From Halocaridina rubra (taxonomy: Eukaryota; Arthropoda; Malacostraca; Decapoda; Atyidae): DNA of 64,000 bases. Made by a program: the position numbers and the translations under genes. The stretch covers positions 1-64,000 of the forward strand of contig JAXCGZ010020799.1 in assembly GCA_037179515.1 (NCBI GenBank), read 5' to 3'. Below are positions 35,430-47,163 of the stretch, piece by piece; within the stretch, counting starts at the first letter, position 1, and each line of letters starts with the position of its first letter. The notes beneath the pieces are model-generated. The model saw nothing but the letters and a program-made list of their open reading frames with translations, had not been told where the DNA came from and made no database searches.

Positions 35430-35567
35430 TACAACTTAAATGTGATATTAACATTGCTATTATATTTGAAATAAATTTGAAGAAAAAAAAACATGCTTCA
35501 AAGACTTGCTTGGTATTAACAAAACTGTTTATAAAGCTAAGAATTCTTTTTTTCCCACTCATCTCAG

Positions 35568-37363
35568 ATGAAATTAACATTACAAATGAAGTGGGAGAAA
35601 TAACAGGTTATGAAAACTGGTTGAACAAGAACAAATTGGTTAATAATCCCAAAAGAAAAGTTGATAACAAAGACTCGGCCATCGGCATTGGATCCGTAAT
35701 TGATCTCATGGGAGAATCTATTGAAGATGCTATTGTGGACGTGGAAGTAGTTGACGATCCTGACTTAGGTATGATTTCATATGACCTGACTGAACTCTCT
35801 GAAAAGACATCCAATTCATGTATTCAGAAAACAGACGAAGATCTGTTTGTGGACGTCGAAGCGCTCAACGATCCTGACATAGATACGAAATCGTCCAACC
35901 CGACTGTACTCTCTGGAGGGAAAACCGCTTCATATGTTCAGATGACAAAAGGTCCCTATATGAGAAACAAATACAACAAAGTCAGAACTGCAGTCTTTAA
36001 ACCTTCAGACTCAACAGATAAGTGTATGACTAAATTTTCAAAGGCATCAGTTAAGCCTATTAAGCATATGAAGAAAAAAATTGAAAATAAAAAAGCCACA
36101 TCATTGCCTAAACAATGTAGCGTAACTCATTCTTTGCACCCATCTGTTTCCTCATTATCAACAAAGAACTCTACCTCACTTCATACCCCGGTTACTCTAA
36201 TATCAGCATTGCCTCAGTTACCTTTTTCTAATTCTTCATTATCATGCAATGTGTACACACAAAAAACTCCACTTTGTGTTTCTTCTGCTGTTTCTTCACC
36301 TTCCCTTCCTTCTGTAACCAAAGTGTATGCAGAACAAACCCCTTGTATATTTTCATCTGTTGTTTCATCGCCGTCTGTTCCTTCTGTAACCATTGCGTAT
36401 GCAAAACAAACCCCATGTACTGTTTCATCTGCAGTTTTGTTGCCTTCTGTTTCTTCTGCAACACATGCTTCTGTAAAACCAACCTCTCTCACTGTTTCAT
36501 CTGATATATTGTCACCTTCCATTTCTTCCGTGGCTTACTTATATGCAAAAGAGGCCTCACGTACTGTTACGTCTGATGTGCCTTCACCTTTCATTACTAC
36601 AGTAACTAATGCGAAAGCAACACAAGCCCCATATCCCATTTCATCTGCTGTTTCGTTACACTGGATTACTTCCAAAAGTGATACAGTGCAATCCCCACTT
36701 CAAATATCTTCTACACTGCAACCTGCTCGTCCCGTTTCATCTGAGAACTCGTCAAGAAATAAATGGCTTGGGATTGTAGAGAAGTACGAAAGAAGAATAA
36801 AGAAGAAAAAAAACTTTCCGCGTGTCAAGACTTTCACGGCATTATCCAACAAAAATGAAACTCCCAAGTTTACATATTACACGGGTCGAACGGTATTCAC
36901 AGGTTCGAGTGTAATGGATGAGTCGCTGATAAATAGACTAGATCTTCTGGCTGATAATGTAAAATATATTTATGAACATTTAGCTGAAACAATGAAGCCT
37001 TCAGAATGCAAGGTATTGATGTTAAATAGTAAAAATTCCATTGGCAACAGTCAAACTTTCACTGATGGCTGTAAAAATGCTACTGGCAACAGTAAAAATC
37101 CCGGTGGAAAGAGGAAAATCTCCACTACCGATATTAGAAACTCCACCAGCAACAGTAAATATTCCGTTGGTGATAGTAAAAAGACTACTGACGACAACAA
37201 AGTTGGTAAAATTAAAGTAAAATCGATTTCACAGTTGGCAGAACCCGATTCTCACGTAGTAAAATTGAAATCTTGCTCAGAATTACAGGAACAAGCACAG
37301 GTATCTTGGTACAGGCCTGTCCCCCAGACACCCAAGAAAGCTTATAAAATTTGTTTAGACTAG
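35568..37363 (+). CDS. MBD-domain protein, terminal exon e: repeat-bearing Ser/Thr/Pro tail
   Basis: Acceptor cactcatctcag, entered in phase 1, 597 residues, stop TAG at 37361. It starts DEINITNEVGEITGYENWL. An acidic segment with two similar VDVEV(V/A)DDPD-type units follows. Then six tandem 24-residue repeats (about 36254-36685) of the form Y-A-x-Q-T-P-C-x-V-S-S-A-V-x-S-P-S-V-P-S-V-T. Next come a basic patch (YERRIKKKKNFPRVK) and a segment INRLDLLADNVKYIYEHLAE likely to be helical. The end has short N-S-K-N/T-G repeats. No second known domain was recognised. The low-complexity tail suggests a disordered scaffold or chromatin protein; this is inference. Confidence 0.86.
36254..36685 (+). repeat. 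Six 72-bp coding tandem repeats
   Basis: Each unit encodes 24 residues around the TPCxVSSAV core. Units are in frame and diverged from each other, most strongly at the 3' end. Confidence 0.88.
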
Positions 37364-37544
37364 TTTCTTGATCATTTTTTTCTGCTTAAAGTGTTTATTC
37401 TTATTCTCTCCTACTGTATAATAAGTAGTTGACTTGTTTTTATCTTTTAGATAATGAACTGGGACCTGATTTTTACCTCTTTTTTTTCTGGTGATGAAGA
37501 AGATATGATTAATAAAATTAGTTTATCAAAAACCTCCATTGCTG

Positions 37545-38215
37545 GCAGAGTGTTTCAAGTTCTGACCTCTTCACCTTTAGTGGCATCTAAGTTCATTTTA
37601 TTTTGAACTAATTTATTAAAGGATTTGGGCTAGTAAAGTGGTAATGCGCTGATTCGCATTCACGAGGTCAAGAGATCGGTTCCCATCCAAGACCGAGAGT
37701 TTAAGCTGTTTACTAGCAGGTTACTGCTGTGGCTGGGTACCACAGTGGGGGGGTTGGGGCTTGCCCCGGCTGACAAATACCCATTGTATAATGTAAATAA
37801 AAAAGACTGATTATAAGATATGACCTTTAGTGGCATCTAAGGCCATTTTCTTTTAAATTACTTTATAAAAAAAAATTTGTACTGGTCAGGTGTTTTGACT
37901 TCTCCTGACCATTAGTGACATCCAAGGTCATTTCCTTTCAAATTAGTATTTTAAAGGACTTGTGCTGGTCATGTGTTTGAGTTTTCCTGTCCTCTTGACC
38001 CTTAGGCATCCAAGGTCATTTCCTTTTGAATTAGTGTATTAAAGTACTCTATGTTGGTCAAGCACTTTAAATTCTCCTAACCCTAAGTGGTATCTGAGGT
38101 CATTTCCTTTTGAATTAGTTTATTAAAGTACTCTGTGTTGGTCAGGTGTTTCAAGTTCTCTTGACCTCCTGCCCCTTAGTAGTGTCCAAGGTCATTTGAT
38201 ATGAGCTTTTTCAAG
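37545..38215 (+). repeat. 3' UTR minisatellite (about 80-100-bp unit)
   Basis: At least five units share 'aaggtcatttccttttgaat', 'tattaaagtactctgtgttg' and 'gtcaggtgttt' with small changes. It is interrupted by the tRNA-SINE at 37622-37815. Confidence 0.85.
37622..37815 (+). mobile_element. tRNA-derived SINE (family 2)
   Basis: Head 'gggctagtaaagtggtaatg' (box A like) and 'gagatcggttcccatcc' (box B like), body 'gagtttaagctgtttacta' and 'ctgtggctgggtaccacag', 3' end AT-rich. The reverse copy at 57010-57210 shares all of these. Confidence 0.78.
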
Positions 38216-38439
38216 AATAATGAGGAGTATATCGTATCAAATACTGTAACTGCTCTTGTTATGAATTTATCCAAAATATGGACATTGTATATAGCAAGTA
38301 AAGAAGAGCCTTTGGCTTGTCACGAAGTTTGGTTTCCAAAAAAATTTGTTAAATCTTGAAGAACACTTAACACGTGTATATATATGTAGGTTTATGAAAT
38401 TATTCTAGATTCTGTTTTATGATCGATATCAGATATTAT

Positions 38440-38775
38440 GATGTCCTGTCCTGCCCTGAAAAAAGTGAAGAAACAGGGTGTTTAATGCCTTATCCTACAC
38501 TGAGGAATATGAAGTAATAGGGTATTTGATGTCCTATCCTGGCCTGAAAAAATGAACGAATGGGGCTTTTTAATGTCCTGTCTTACCCTGAAAAAATGAT
38601 TGAATGAGGTAGGTCCTAGCCTACCCTGAAGAAAATAAATTAATAGGGTATTTGATGTCCTATCCTGCCTTAAAAAAATGAACGAGTGGGGGATATTGAT
38701 GTCCTGTATTACCCTGAAAGAAAATGAATTATTGTGGTATTTGATGTCTTTTCCTACCCTGAAGAAATGGGGTAT
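38440..38775 (+). repeat. About 53-bp minisatellite
   Basis: Six or seven imperfect units with the core 'gatgtcctatcctgccctga' followed by 'aaaaatgaa' and 'ggggtattt' variants. It lies about 1.1 kb after the MBD stop, probably in the 3' UTR or just beyond. Confidence 0.85.
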
Positions 38776-39042
38776 TTAAGTTTTTTTGTATTTTTTTTTC
38801 AGTTGTGGCCACCTATCTTAGTTTCAGGAGAATATGGATTTATTTTGAAAAACTGAATTATGTATATACAAGGTTAAGTTAGCATTGTAATATTTATGTT
38901 TCATTGGAATGCTGTTATGGTGTCTTATCTAGGTACTATAATTTAAGGAACAAGAATATAATTATAAATAGTTTTAGTAATTGTCTGGGCCATGAGTTAT
39001 GTTTTTTGTCCAGCATGAGAACTTTTATCTGTGATTTTAGCC

Positions 39043-39048
39043 AATAAA
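39043..39048 (+). terminator. Candidate poly(A) signal AATAAA
   Basis: AATAAA in 'agccaataaagtaaatt', the first well-placed signal after both minisatellites. A candidate 3' end of the MBD transcript, about 1.7 kb after the stop. Not provable from sequence alone. Confidence 0.3.
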
Positions 39049-39244
39049 GTAAATTAGACAAAACTTAATAGATGAGTGAATGAATGAATAAATAAATGGA
39101 ATACCAGGTAAGAGTATTGTCTGGCATATGCCTTTTGATTATCTGTTGTCATTTGTATTTTATAGCATATAATGTGAATGATATTTATATAAACAGTATT
39201 ATCTACAAATGATATGTCTTTTATTTCATATTACTCAGTTGTAG

Positions 39245-39735
39245 TGTCAATGGGAGCACAGTGGTTAGAGGGCCCAACTCGGGAGGTGACATACCTATAT
39301 TTGAGCCCACCTTGAGGCGGAAGGAAGGGTTTCCAGACATAATTCTTCAGCTCCAGACTGTGTCCACACCCGTAATGGAGATTAAGCGTGACACTAAAAT
39401 GACAAACATGTCTATGGGATCATTGTAGCACATTGATTAGAATGCTTAACTTGGGAAGTGGCAGACTTGTGTTTGAGCCCATCTCCAGCCTGTCTGTGTC
39501 CACCCCCATAATGGGGATAAATATTGATACAAAATTACCAACAGCATTTTTAGGGGACTGCAATAGTGCAGTGGTCAGTGCGCTTGTCTCTGGAAGTGAC
39601 TAACCTGTGTTTTATCCCACCTTGAGGTGTAAGGAAGGGCTTCTGGTCATAATTTCCAGCTCACCCATCAGAGTCCACCCTCATTTGAATGGGAATTAAT
39701 AGTGATAGCCTGATCAGGTTCTGTGATACTGAGCT
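39245..39735 (+). mobile_element. Three tandem SINE units
   Basis: Units start near 39250, 39415 and 39560. Each has a box A-like 'agcacagtggttagagg' or 'gtgcagtggtcagtgcg', a box B-like 'gtgtttgagcccatc', then 'cc..taatgg...ttaa..gtgata' near the end. All read on the + strand. Confidence 0.72.
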
Positions 39736-39894
39736 AGATCCAGTGAGAAATGGCAATACCTGGAGCTTCTGTTAGATATGATGATGTATGGCCGTATTTT
39801 TTTCTCACCCTGATTGGAGTTACTCTTCCTGCTACTTCTTAACCTAAATTTTATGAAAACAAGTGGAAAGTTTTGTAAGGTTTTTGTTTTTTGT

Positions 39895-40198
39895 TTTGTT
39901 TATGATTGTGACACCAGGACGGGCAAAACAAAAAAAAAATTACCCTCATCAGGCCTGGGTACGAGGGAAACATAGCGAGAACCAGAGATCGGGAGTGTAT
40001 TGTGACTTGTCATATGTGAAGGAATAATAGGACATGTGCAACGAATATCCAAGAATATTCGGTGTTGATGTAGCCATAGAAAGAGAACCGTAACTGAAGG
40101 AAGACTTAACATCGAACAGTCCTGGACAGTCTTATTTAAGTCCATTAGCCCCTTCAGGTGTAGTATTTCAACGGGCAGTTGGTGCCATGGGCAGGTGT
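39895..40198 (-). mobile_element. LINE-B-derived short element, full-length example
   Basis: Minus-strand order: 'gcccatggcaccaactgccc', 'gttgaaatactacacctgaa', 'tcttccttcagttacggttc', 'acatcaacaccgaatattc', 'aggcctgatgagggtaa', 'cgtcctggtgtcacaatc'. About 300 bp. The 5' part matches the LINE-B 5' region (23420-23650) and the 3' part the LINE-B tail. No A-rich run longer than a few bases remains. Confidence 0.8.
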
Positions 40199-40199
40199 G

Positions 40200-40390
40200 A
40201 TTAGTCTTGGGGGTAATTATAGCTCAGTGATAGAGTACATGAATTGGGAAGCGACTGATATGTGTTTGATTCTGCTGTGAGGAGTTTCGAAGGTCATCCA
40301 ACCACTAATCTCTTATCTCCAACATGTGTTCACTCCCATTTGATTTGGGACTAATTGCAATCATAAGACTGCCAAACAGGTAGGATTCGT
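40200..40390 (+). mobile_element. SINE, same type as 39245
   Basis: 'tagctcagtgatagagtaca' (box A like), 'tgtgtttgattctgctg' (box B like), and 'tttgggactaattgcaatca' at the end. Confidence 0.65.
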
Positions 40391-40464
40391 CTTGTGTTTT
40401 ATATTTCATATGTAAACTCGAGTCCATGTCCTCGAAGCTTAGAAAAAAATAAGAGAATATTGGA

Positions 40465-40624
40465 TGATAGGGGACTAACCATATACTGTACATGTATGAC
40501 ACTACAATAAACTCGGATCCGCATAAAAATAAAAGTAAAGGCACTGATAGGGGACTAACCATATACTGTAAATGTATGACCTTACAATAAACTCGGAGCC
40601 ACATAAAAATATAAGTAAAGGCAC
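40465..40624. repeat. Tandem duplication, 2 x 80 bp
   Basis: 'gataggggactaaccatata' occurs at 40465 and 40545, each followed by near-identical sequence to 'aaagtaaaggcact'. Confidence 0.9.
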
Positions 40625-40639
40625 TGGAATCTCCCAAAG

Positions 40640-41087
40640 CATCTAAATTCTCTATTGGGAGAGAACTGAAGAGTGTTGCATCTGGTGAAACGTTCAAGAC
40701 CTCAAGAACATTTGTGAACTCAAAGGGAGCAGCTCAAAGTATCCAAAGTGCCAGAATGGGACTGTTTGGCAACTGCCTTTTGGTGCCGAAATTACCTGAC
40801 CCTCAAAGGGCGTAATTGTGAATATAGCCATCGCGTCAAAGACGAAAAGATCTCACTTCTGAAGAATTGTTCACTTTTTCAGAAGAAACCACAAACTTTA
40901 GGAGTAATTTAAAAGCACTTGAAAGTGTTCTTCGGGAATGGTGCCATTGTATCAACAGGAGCTATATAGTTTTCCCACGTCCTACATGATTTTGAACATA
41001 TGTCATCAGAAAATATTAGGAAAAAATTAAATTTCTGAACATTTTTTCCCCTGATGAAATGCATTACAGCGACTGTTGTACAGCTTA
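40640..41087. other. Unassigned stretch before the BEL array
   Basis: I see no exon with usable splice sites and no recognised repeat. It ends in GCTTA, the target duplication of the LTR array. Confidence 0.5.
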
Positions 41088-42119
41088 TGTGGAGGATTTC
41101 CTGTGTGTTATTTACCCTTCGATCTTATAACCCCCTAAATTCGGAAATCCTGACACGGCTTCAGTAGAGGCCTACCACGATCTCAAAATTAAATCCTCTA
41201 CCAATAAATATAATTAATATTACATGCATAGACATACATGCACATATTTTATAAGGGGGTTTATGAACTGTTGATATGTGAATATTTAAATAAACTCTCC
41301 TCACCTTAAAGTAAAACTTCCTCATACAGAATAATAAATTTTCTAACATACATTCTACCTACGAGTGTTCAATTAAATGAGCTCATTCTGTCCCTCACAC
41401 GTAGTTATAAATATTGTTAGAAATAAGGTAAATCTGCATTGCATCTGCACTCATCTATCCGGATAACCCTGATGTCGTCAGCAATCACGGGATTCCCAAT
41501 CAAACTCATTGAATATCTTCTGATCCACGTATCTCTATCACGTTTTTTACTTGAGTGTCTCGTAACGTCTCACGAAGACAACTAATTACTCTTTCACAAA
41601 CTTATAAGTACTGTCAATGAACACACTAAACATGAGTGTCTCGTATCATCTCACGAGTACCACTAATAATAAACTTATAAGTACTGTTAACAAACACAGT
41701 AAGAATGAGTGCCTCGTAGCATCTCACGACGGCAACTAACTTTATAAGAAAGTCCCACAAACTCCTCTAGTTTGTCGGGGTCCTTGGTACTAGGACTAAG
41801 TTGACTTATGACTTGCTTACAACAGTTCTTTGTTCAACGAGGCGTGCAATAAGCTTATCAAGGAGGTGAAGGGTTAATGGCTAAAATCCATTAGTGACCT
41901 ACATTCCTTTCTCCACAGTCTTCTACAGTCCAGCCTCCCTAATAAACTACACATTATGCATACGAATATACGTGTATACATGATAGAACTTAATAAGTAT
42001 ACATGCTAAGTCTAAAAGTATACATTCATGCACTTACGTTACAATAAACGAAACTATATGCAAAATAACACTTACATAATGTACGTAGAAATAAACTGTC
42101 TTGAAATATATTCAAGACA
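41088..42119 (-). repeat. BEL LTR1 (1032 bp)
   Basis: TG...CA bounded. Longer than the others because a segment with 'gagtgtctcgta' and 'tctcacga' blocks is partly duplicated near 41545-41720. Confidence 0.9.
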
Positions 42120-42167
42120 TCCTGGGCCCCTCCAAAAAGGAAAAAATGGAGGGTCTTCCCATCAGTA

Positions 42168-43382
42168 CTACAATTTATCATCAATGATTAAGCGTGCCCA
42201 CAATTCTTTAACCCTTTGGGCAGCTTGACGTTCAGATCTTTCATAATTTGATGATTCCTCTTCGTATACTTCTGACAACAGATATTCCCATGAGAGCTTT
42301 TCAGACCAAGCTCTCTGAATAAGAAATTTTCCTCTTCTTAGTAAGGGTGATATTAGACCTAAGGGGTCCAAAAGTATACCCACCAGTGACAAAAGTTTAA
42401 GTTTGGTCAACACATCTTCTCTAGCCTTCAGACTTTTCAAAGACAACTTGTCTGTATTAACATTCCAGATTAAACTAAAGATTGATACTTTAGGAGATCT
42501 AGAATTTTCAGAAAGGCGCTGATCCAGTACCCTTTGAAGTCTTGCATTGTTGGAATTCAGTGCTTGCAGTGATATTTTGGCCTTTTCCCACTCTACATCT
42601 GCAGTATTGCATATATCAAACTGTTTCTCTTCACTGGTACAAGCATCCAACAAATTACCCACATGAACATTCTCCAATATTTCCTCCAACTGTTCTATTA
42701 GAGACTTCATTTGTCCAAAGGCACTCTGAAAATTGTGCAGGAGTGGAGTGTGGATAGGCTTCAAGGGAACGTACTCTGTAAAACTTCTAAGTGTAGTTTT
42801 ATCTTCGTAATGCACTTCTTGCTTTACTCCTATACTCTCTGGCTCCCACAACTTATTAACAGGCTCTATGGCCTTCTCAATCAACAGCTTATTAACAGGC
42901 TCTATGGTCTCTTCATTCAACAACTTATTAACTGGCCTTTTGGCCTCATCAATCAACTCTTGTGTTGTAGTAGGCAATAACTGTGTTCCTACTCGCATAA
43001 CAAGTTGGTTTTGTACACTACTGGACCCATGTTGAGTATCACGAGGAATATGGCCATACAACATGACACCACCTGGTGTTTCCATCAAAGTATAGACATC
43101 CCACTTGTTAATACCACTAACAAACTGACTAAAATGTAAGGCACCAATAACAATGCCAATGTTTTCCAGTACATCACTATAAATATCTTCATCAGCCAAC
43201 TTGTGACCATTAGACTTTAACACATTTGCAGCCTTTGCTAGTCCTGGAGTGTGGATGCTAATTACCATGTCATCAACTACGAGTAATTTAACTCTGGCTC
43301 TTCTTTTCCCCAATTTGATAACTACATTTACGACAGGAAAACTTCCTTCCTTCGTCTCAGAACGAAATGCATCAATACCAAG
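42168..43382 (-). pseudogene. BEL protein remnant, protease C-part to end
   Basis: An open frame of 381 codons runs back from the internal 3' end to just after the protease active-site region, plus further codons up to 43382 where it is cut at the LTR2 edge. It contains GKRRARVKLLVVDD, the 12-residue repeats (3 units) and the A17-like C-terminus ending LWARLIIDDKL. Gag and the DTGS site are missing. Confidence 0.85.
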
Positions 43383-44322
43383 TGTGGAGGATTTCCTGTG
43401 TGTTATTTACCCTTCGATCTTATAACCCCCTAAATTCGGAAATCCTGACACGGCTTCAGTAGAGGCCTACCACGATCTCAAAATTAAATCCTCTACCAAT
43501 AAGATATAATTAATATTACATGCATAGACATACATGCACATATTTTATAAGGGGGTTTATGAACTGTTGATATGTGAATATTTAAATAAACTCTCCTCAC
43601 CTTAAAGTAAAACTTCCTCATACAGAATAATAAATTTTCTAACATACATTCTACCTACGAGTGTGCAATTAAATGAGCTCATTCTGTCCCTCACACGTAG
43701 TTATAAATATTGTTAGAAATAAGGTAAATCTGCATTGCATCTGTACTCATCTATCCGGATAACCCTGATGTCGTCAGCAATCACGGGATTCCCAATCAAA
43801 CTCATTGAATATCTTCTGATCCACGTATCTCTATCACGTTTTTTACTTGAGTGTCTCGTAACGTCTCACGAGTACCACTAATAATAAACTTATAAGTACT
43901 GTTAACAAACACAGTAAGAATGAGTGCCTCGTAGCATCTCACGACGGCAACTAACTTTATAAGAAAGTCCCACAAACTCCTCTAGTTTGTCGGGGTCCTT
44001 GGTACTAGGACTAAGTTGACTTATGACTTGCTTACAACAGTTCTTTGTTCAACGAGGCGTTATCAAGGAGGTGAAGGGTTAATGGCTAAAATCCATTAGT
44101 GACCTACATTCCTTTCTCCACGTCTTCTACGGCCAGCCTCCCTAACAAACTACACATTATACATACGAATATACGTGTATACATGATAGAACTTAATAAG
44201 TATACATGCTAAGTCTAAAAGTATACATTCATGCACTTACGTTACAATAAACGAAACTATATGCAAAATAACACTTACATAATGTACGTAGAAATAAACT
44301 GTCTTGAAATATATTCAAGACA
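43383..44322 (-). repeat. BEL LTR2 (940 bp)
   Basis: 3' LTR of the full internal unit. TG...CA ends. Confidence 0.92.
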
Positions 44323-44370
44323 TCCTGGGCCCCTCCAAAAAGGAAAAAATGGAGGGTCTCCCCATCAGTA

Positions 44371-47163
44371 CTACAATTTATCATCAATGATTAAGCGTGC
44401 CCACAATTCTTTAACCCTTTGGGCAGCTTGACGTTCAGATCTTTCATAATTTGATGATTCCTCTTCGTATACTTCTGACAACAGATATTCCCATGAGAGC
44501 TTTTCAGACCAAGCTCTCTGAATAAGAAATTTTCCTCTTCTTAGTAAGGGTGATATTAGACCTAAGGGGTCCAAAAGTATACCCACCAGTGACAGAAGTT
44601 TAAGTTTGGTCAACACATCTTCTCTAGCCTTCAGACTTTTCAAAGACAACTTGTCTGTATTAACATTCCAGATTAAACTAAAGATTGATACTTTAGGAGA
44701 TCTAGAATTTTCAGAAAGGCGCTGATCCAGTACCCTTTGAAGTCTTGCATTGTTGGAATTTAGTGCTTGCAGTGATATTTTGGTCTTTTCCCACTCTACA
44801 TCTGCAGTATTGCATATATCAAACTGTTTCTCTTCACTGGTACAAGCATCCAACAAATTACCCACATGAACATTCTCCAATATTTCCTCCAACTGTTCTA
44901 TTAGAGACTTCATTTGTCCAAAGGCACTCTGAAAATTGTGCAGGAGTGGAGTGTGGATAGGCTTCAAGGGAACGTACTCTGTAAAACTTCTAAGTGTAGT
45001 TTTATCTTCGTAATGCACTTCTTGCTTTACTCCTATACTCTCTGGCTCCCACAACTTATTAACAGGCTCTATGGCCTTCTCAATCAACAGCTTATTAACA
45101 GGCTCTATGGCCTCTTCAATCAACAACTTATTAACAGGCTCTATGGTCTCTTCATTCAACAACTTATTAACTGGCCTTTTGGCCTCATCAATCAACTCTT
45201 GTGTTGTAGTAGGCAATAACTGTGTTCCTACTCGCATAACAAGTTGGTTTTGTACACTACTGGACCCATGTTGAGTATCACGAGGAATATGGCCATACAA
45301 CATGACACCACCTGGTGTTTCCATCAAAGTATAGACATCCCACTTGTTAATACCACTAACAAACTGACTAAAATGTAAGGCACCAATAACAATGCCAATG
45401 TTTTCCAGTACATCACTATAAATATCTTCATCAGCCAACTTGTGACCATTAGACTTTAACACATTTGCAGCCTTTGCTAGTCCTGGAGTGTGGATGCTAA
45501 TTACCATGTCATCAACTACGAGTAATTTAACTCTGGCTCTTCTTTTCCCCAATTTGATAACTACATTTACGACAGGAAAACTTCCTTCCTTCGTCTCAGA
45601 ACGAAATGCATCAATACCAAGAGACATTTCATCTACTGGGCTTAATTTAAGCCTTTCAGCTAATTCCCTAGTTATAAAGGAACACTGGGAACCTGTATCA
45701 AAGAATAACCTAGTATTTACCCAAAGATTTCCCTTTGAGCTGCTTATTTTTCCACTTGCAGTAGGCAGAGCACATGAAGGTAAATTCGGCTTCACCATTT
45801 GCCTTTGTACTGCCTTCATAGTCATCACACCAACATGTTTCTTGTCCTTTTCTGAGTCAGAATGTTCTTGCTCATTGCTTGACTCATCTATATTTGAACC
45901 ATTTTCTGACTGTTCATTCAGAAATGAAGGTTCTTCAAACCTTCTACGAAAATTTGACTCTTGTTCATAACACAAGGCTGCATGATGACCATTTTTCTTA
46001 CACTTCTTACAGTTTAACTGAGTGTAACATTCATTTGCATAATGCCCTGACTGAGTACATCTCAGACATTTGTTATTGTCTCTCAATTTGTCTCTGCGTT
46101 CATTTATGCTTACTACTTTATTACACTGTTCAGACTTATGATCTTGCCAACCACAGAATACACATTCTGTTTTACTATTTACTACATTTGCAGTAGCACC
46201 ATAACTACCCACATTCTTTTTATAGGACTGGGTCTCATCTCTCTGGGAGGTTTGGGTCTCTCCCTTTGTGTTATCTTTAGTGAAGTTGCCTTCTATATAA
46301 TATACATATTTTCCCAGTTCCTTCAAGAGGGTTTCATATGTAGGGTATTTTGTGTCTATTTTCATGCTAATCCAGTTCTCAACATCTTCTGGCAATTTCA
46401 TCATCACGAGTTCTGAAAACACCCAATCAGTATTCTCCATGTCTTTATAATTTTTCAGACTTCGAGTAATGGCTTCTACTTCCTGCTTGAACTTAAAAAG
46501 TGATGAATAATTAGAAGAGGGAGTTGGTATTTTTACCAATTTCCTCATTAAATTTCGTACAATCCTGTCCTTGCTGGCATAAACAGCTTGCAGCTGTTGA
46601 ATGCATTCATCATAACTCTCACTAGCAACAGGATATCCCTTTATGGTGTCTTTTGCATCTCCTTTAAGGGCATTTCTTAAGATGGTAAACTTTGTCATAG
46701 TTGCCATAGAAGTACTATGTACTAAACTATCAAACGTATCCCAAAACTCGTGCCATTCATCATAGTTTCCAGAGAACTGTGGTATTTTTACTTCAGGAAA
46801 TTTAGGTGTGGGTTGCCCACTGGGGAGGCTTGAACTCTCGGAACTAGGAGCTCTAGTACTCTTCATAGTTCCTAACTTACGAATCCGTTCTAGGACAGCT
46901 AAGCTAATATTATTTACTGTTTCAGCTAGATTGTCATGTTCTGTATCCTCCTCTTCAGAATCCCTTTTAAGGGGCTTATTCTCGACATATTCTTCATATT
47001 TCCTATCATATCTTCCGAATCTTTCTGTTAGCGTATGATGACATCTTTCTAAATAATTAACAACAAGTGTCTCATCATCTTTGGCAAGTTCTGTTTGACA
47101 CTGAACACAATCACGTTGAACCAATTCCCGAAGGCGTTTTAATGCCTCAGGTTTAACCGACAT
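44371..47163 (-). CDS. BEL/Pao gag-protease polyprotein fused to A17-type remnant, no RT
   Basis: Intact frame of about 930 residues from ATG at 47163 (MSVKPEALKRLREL). N-terminal coiled part, then DUF1759-type gag (PKFPEVKIPQFSGNYDEW at residue about 121), three zinc knuckles (CVFCGWQDHKSEQC, CLRCTQSGHYANEC, CKKCKKNGHHAALC), then a DUF1758-type aspartic protease with active site FFDTGSQCSFIT at residue about 489. After the protease come four 12-residue repeats (EPVNKLLIEEAI type) and a segment resembling the Peptidase_A17 region that normally follows the RT (LLSLVGILLDPLGLISPLL). RT, RNase H and integrase are absent, so the product could package RNA but not copy itself. An upstream TTG-initiated extension is not needed. 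Confidence 0.88.
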   Translation of the reverse strand: MSVKPEALKRLRELVQRDCVQCQTELAKDDETLVVNYLERCHHTLTERFGRYDRKYEEYVENKPLKRDSEEEDTEHDNLAETVNNISLAVLERIRKLGTMKSTRAPSSESSSLPSGQPTPKFPEVKIPQFSGNYDEWHEFWDTFDSLVHSTSMATMTKFTILRNALKGDAKDTIKGYPVASESYDECIQQLQAVYASKDRIVRNLMRKLVKIPTPSSNYSSLFKFKQEVEAITRSLKNYKDMENTDWVFSELVMMKLPEDVENWISMKIDTKYPTYETLLKELGKYVYYIEGNFTKDNTKGETQTSQRDETQSYKKNVGSYGATANVVNSKTECVFCGWQDHKSEQCNKVVSINERRDKLRDNNKCLRCTQSGHYANECYTQLNCKKCKKNGHHAALCYEQESNFRRRFEEPSFLNEQSENGSNIDESSNEQEHSDSEKDKKHVGVMTMKAVQRQMVKPNLPSCALPTASGKISSSKGNLWVNTRLFFDTGSQCSFITRELAERLKLSPVDEMSLGIDAFRSETKEGSFPVVNVVIKLGKRRARVKLLVVDDMVISIHTPGLAKAANVLKSNGHKLADEDIYSDVLENIGIVIGALHFSQFVSGINKWDVYTLMETPGGVMLYGHIPRDTQHGSSSVQNQLVMRVGTQLLPTTTQELIDEAKRPVNKLLNEETIEPVNKLLIEEAIEPVNKLLIEKAIEPVNKLWEPESIGVKQEVHYEDKTTLRSFTEYVPLKPIHTPLLHNFQSAFGQMKSLIEQLEEILENVHVGNLLDACTSEEKQFDICNTADVEWEKTKISLQALNSNNARLQRVLDQRLSENSRSPKVSIFSLIWNVNTDKLSLKSLKAREDVLTKLKLLSLVGILLDPLGLISPLLRRGKFLIQRAWSEKLSWEYLLSEVYEEESSNYERSERQAAQRVKELWARLIIDDKL

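Noticed and set aside
36214..36522. Minus-strand frame over the MBD tail repeats
   Set aside because: A shadow of the tandem repeats; the plus frame is longer, phase-linked to an MBD and ends the gene.
36752..36830. A second DNA-binding domain in the MBD tail (basic patch)
   Set aside because: Only a lysine/arginine run; no AT-hook or other motif is present.
41161..41349. 62-codon frame present in several BEL LTRs on the minus strand
   Set aside because: Open in LTR1, 4, 5 and 6, but with no domain or start context; most likely LTR sequence conserved by recent copying.
42028..42228. Small plus-strand frames repeated in BEL copies (also 44231, 42542, 44745, 45488)
   Set aside because: Antisense shadows of the BEL polyprotein and LTR; they repeat only because the element repeats.
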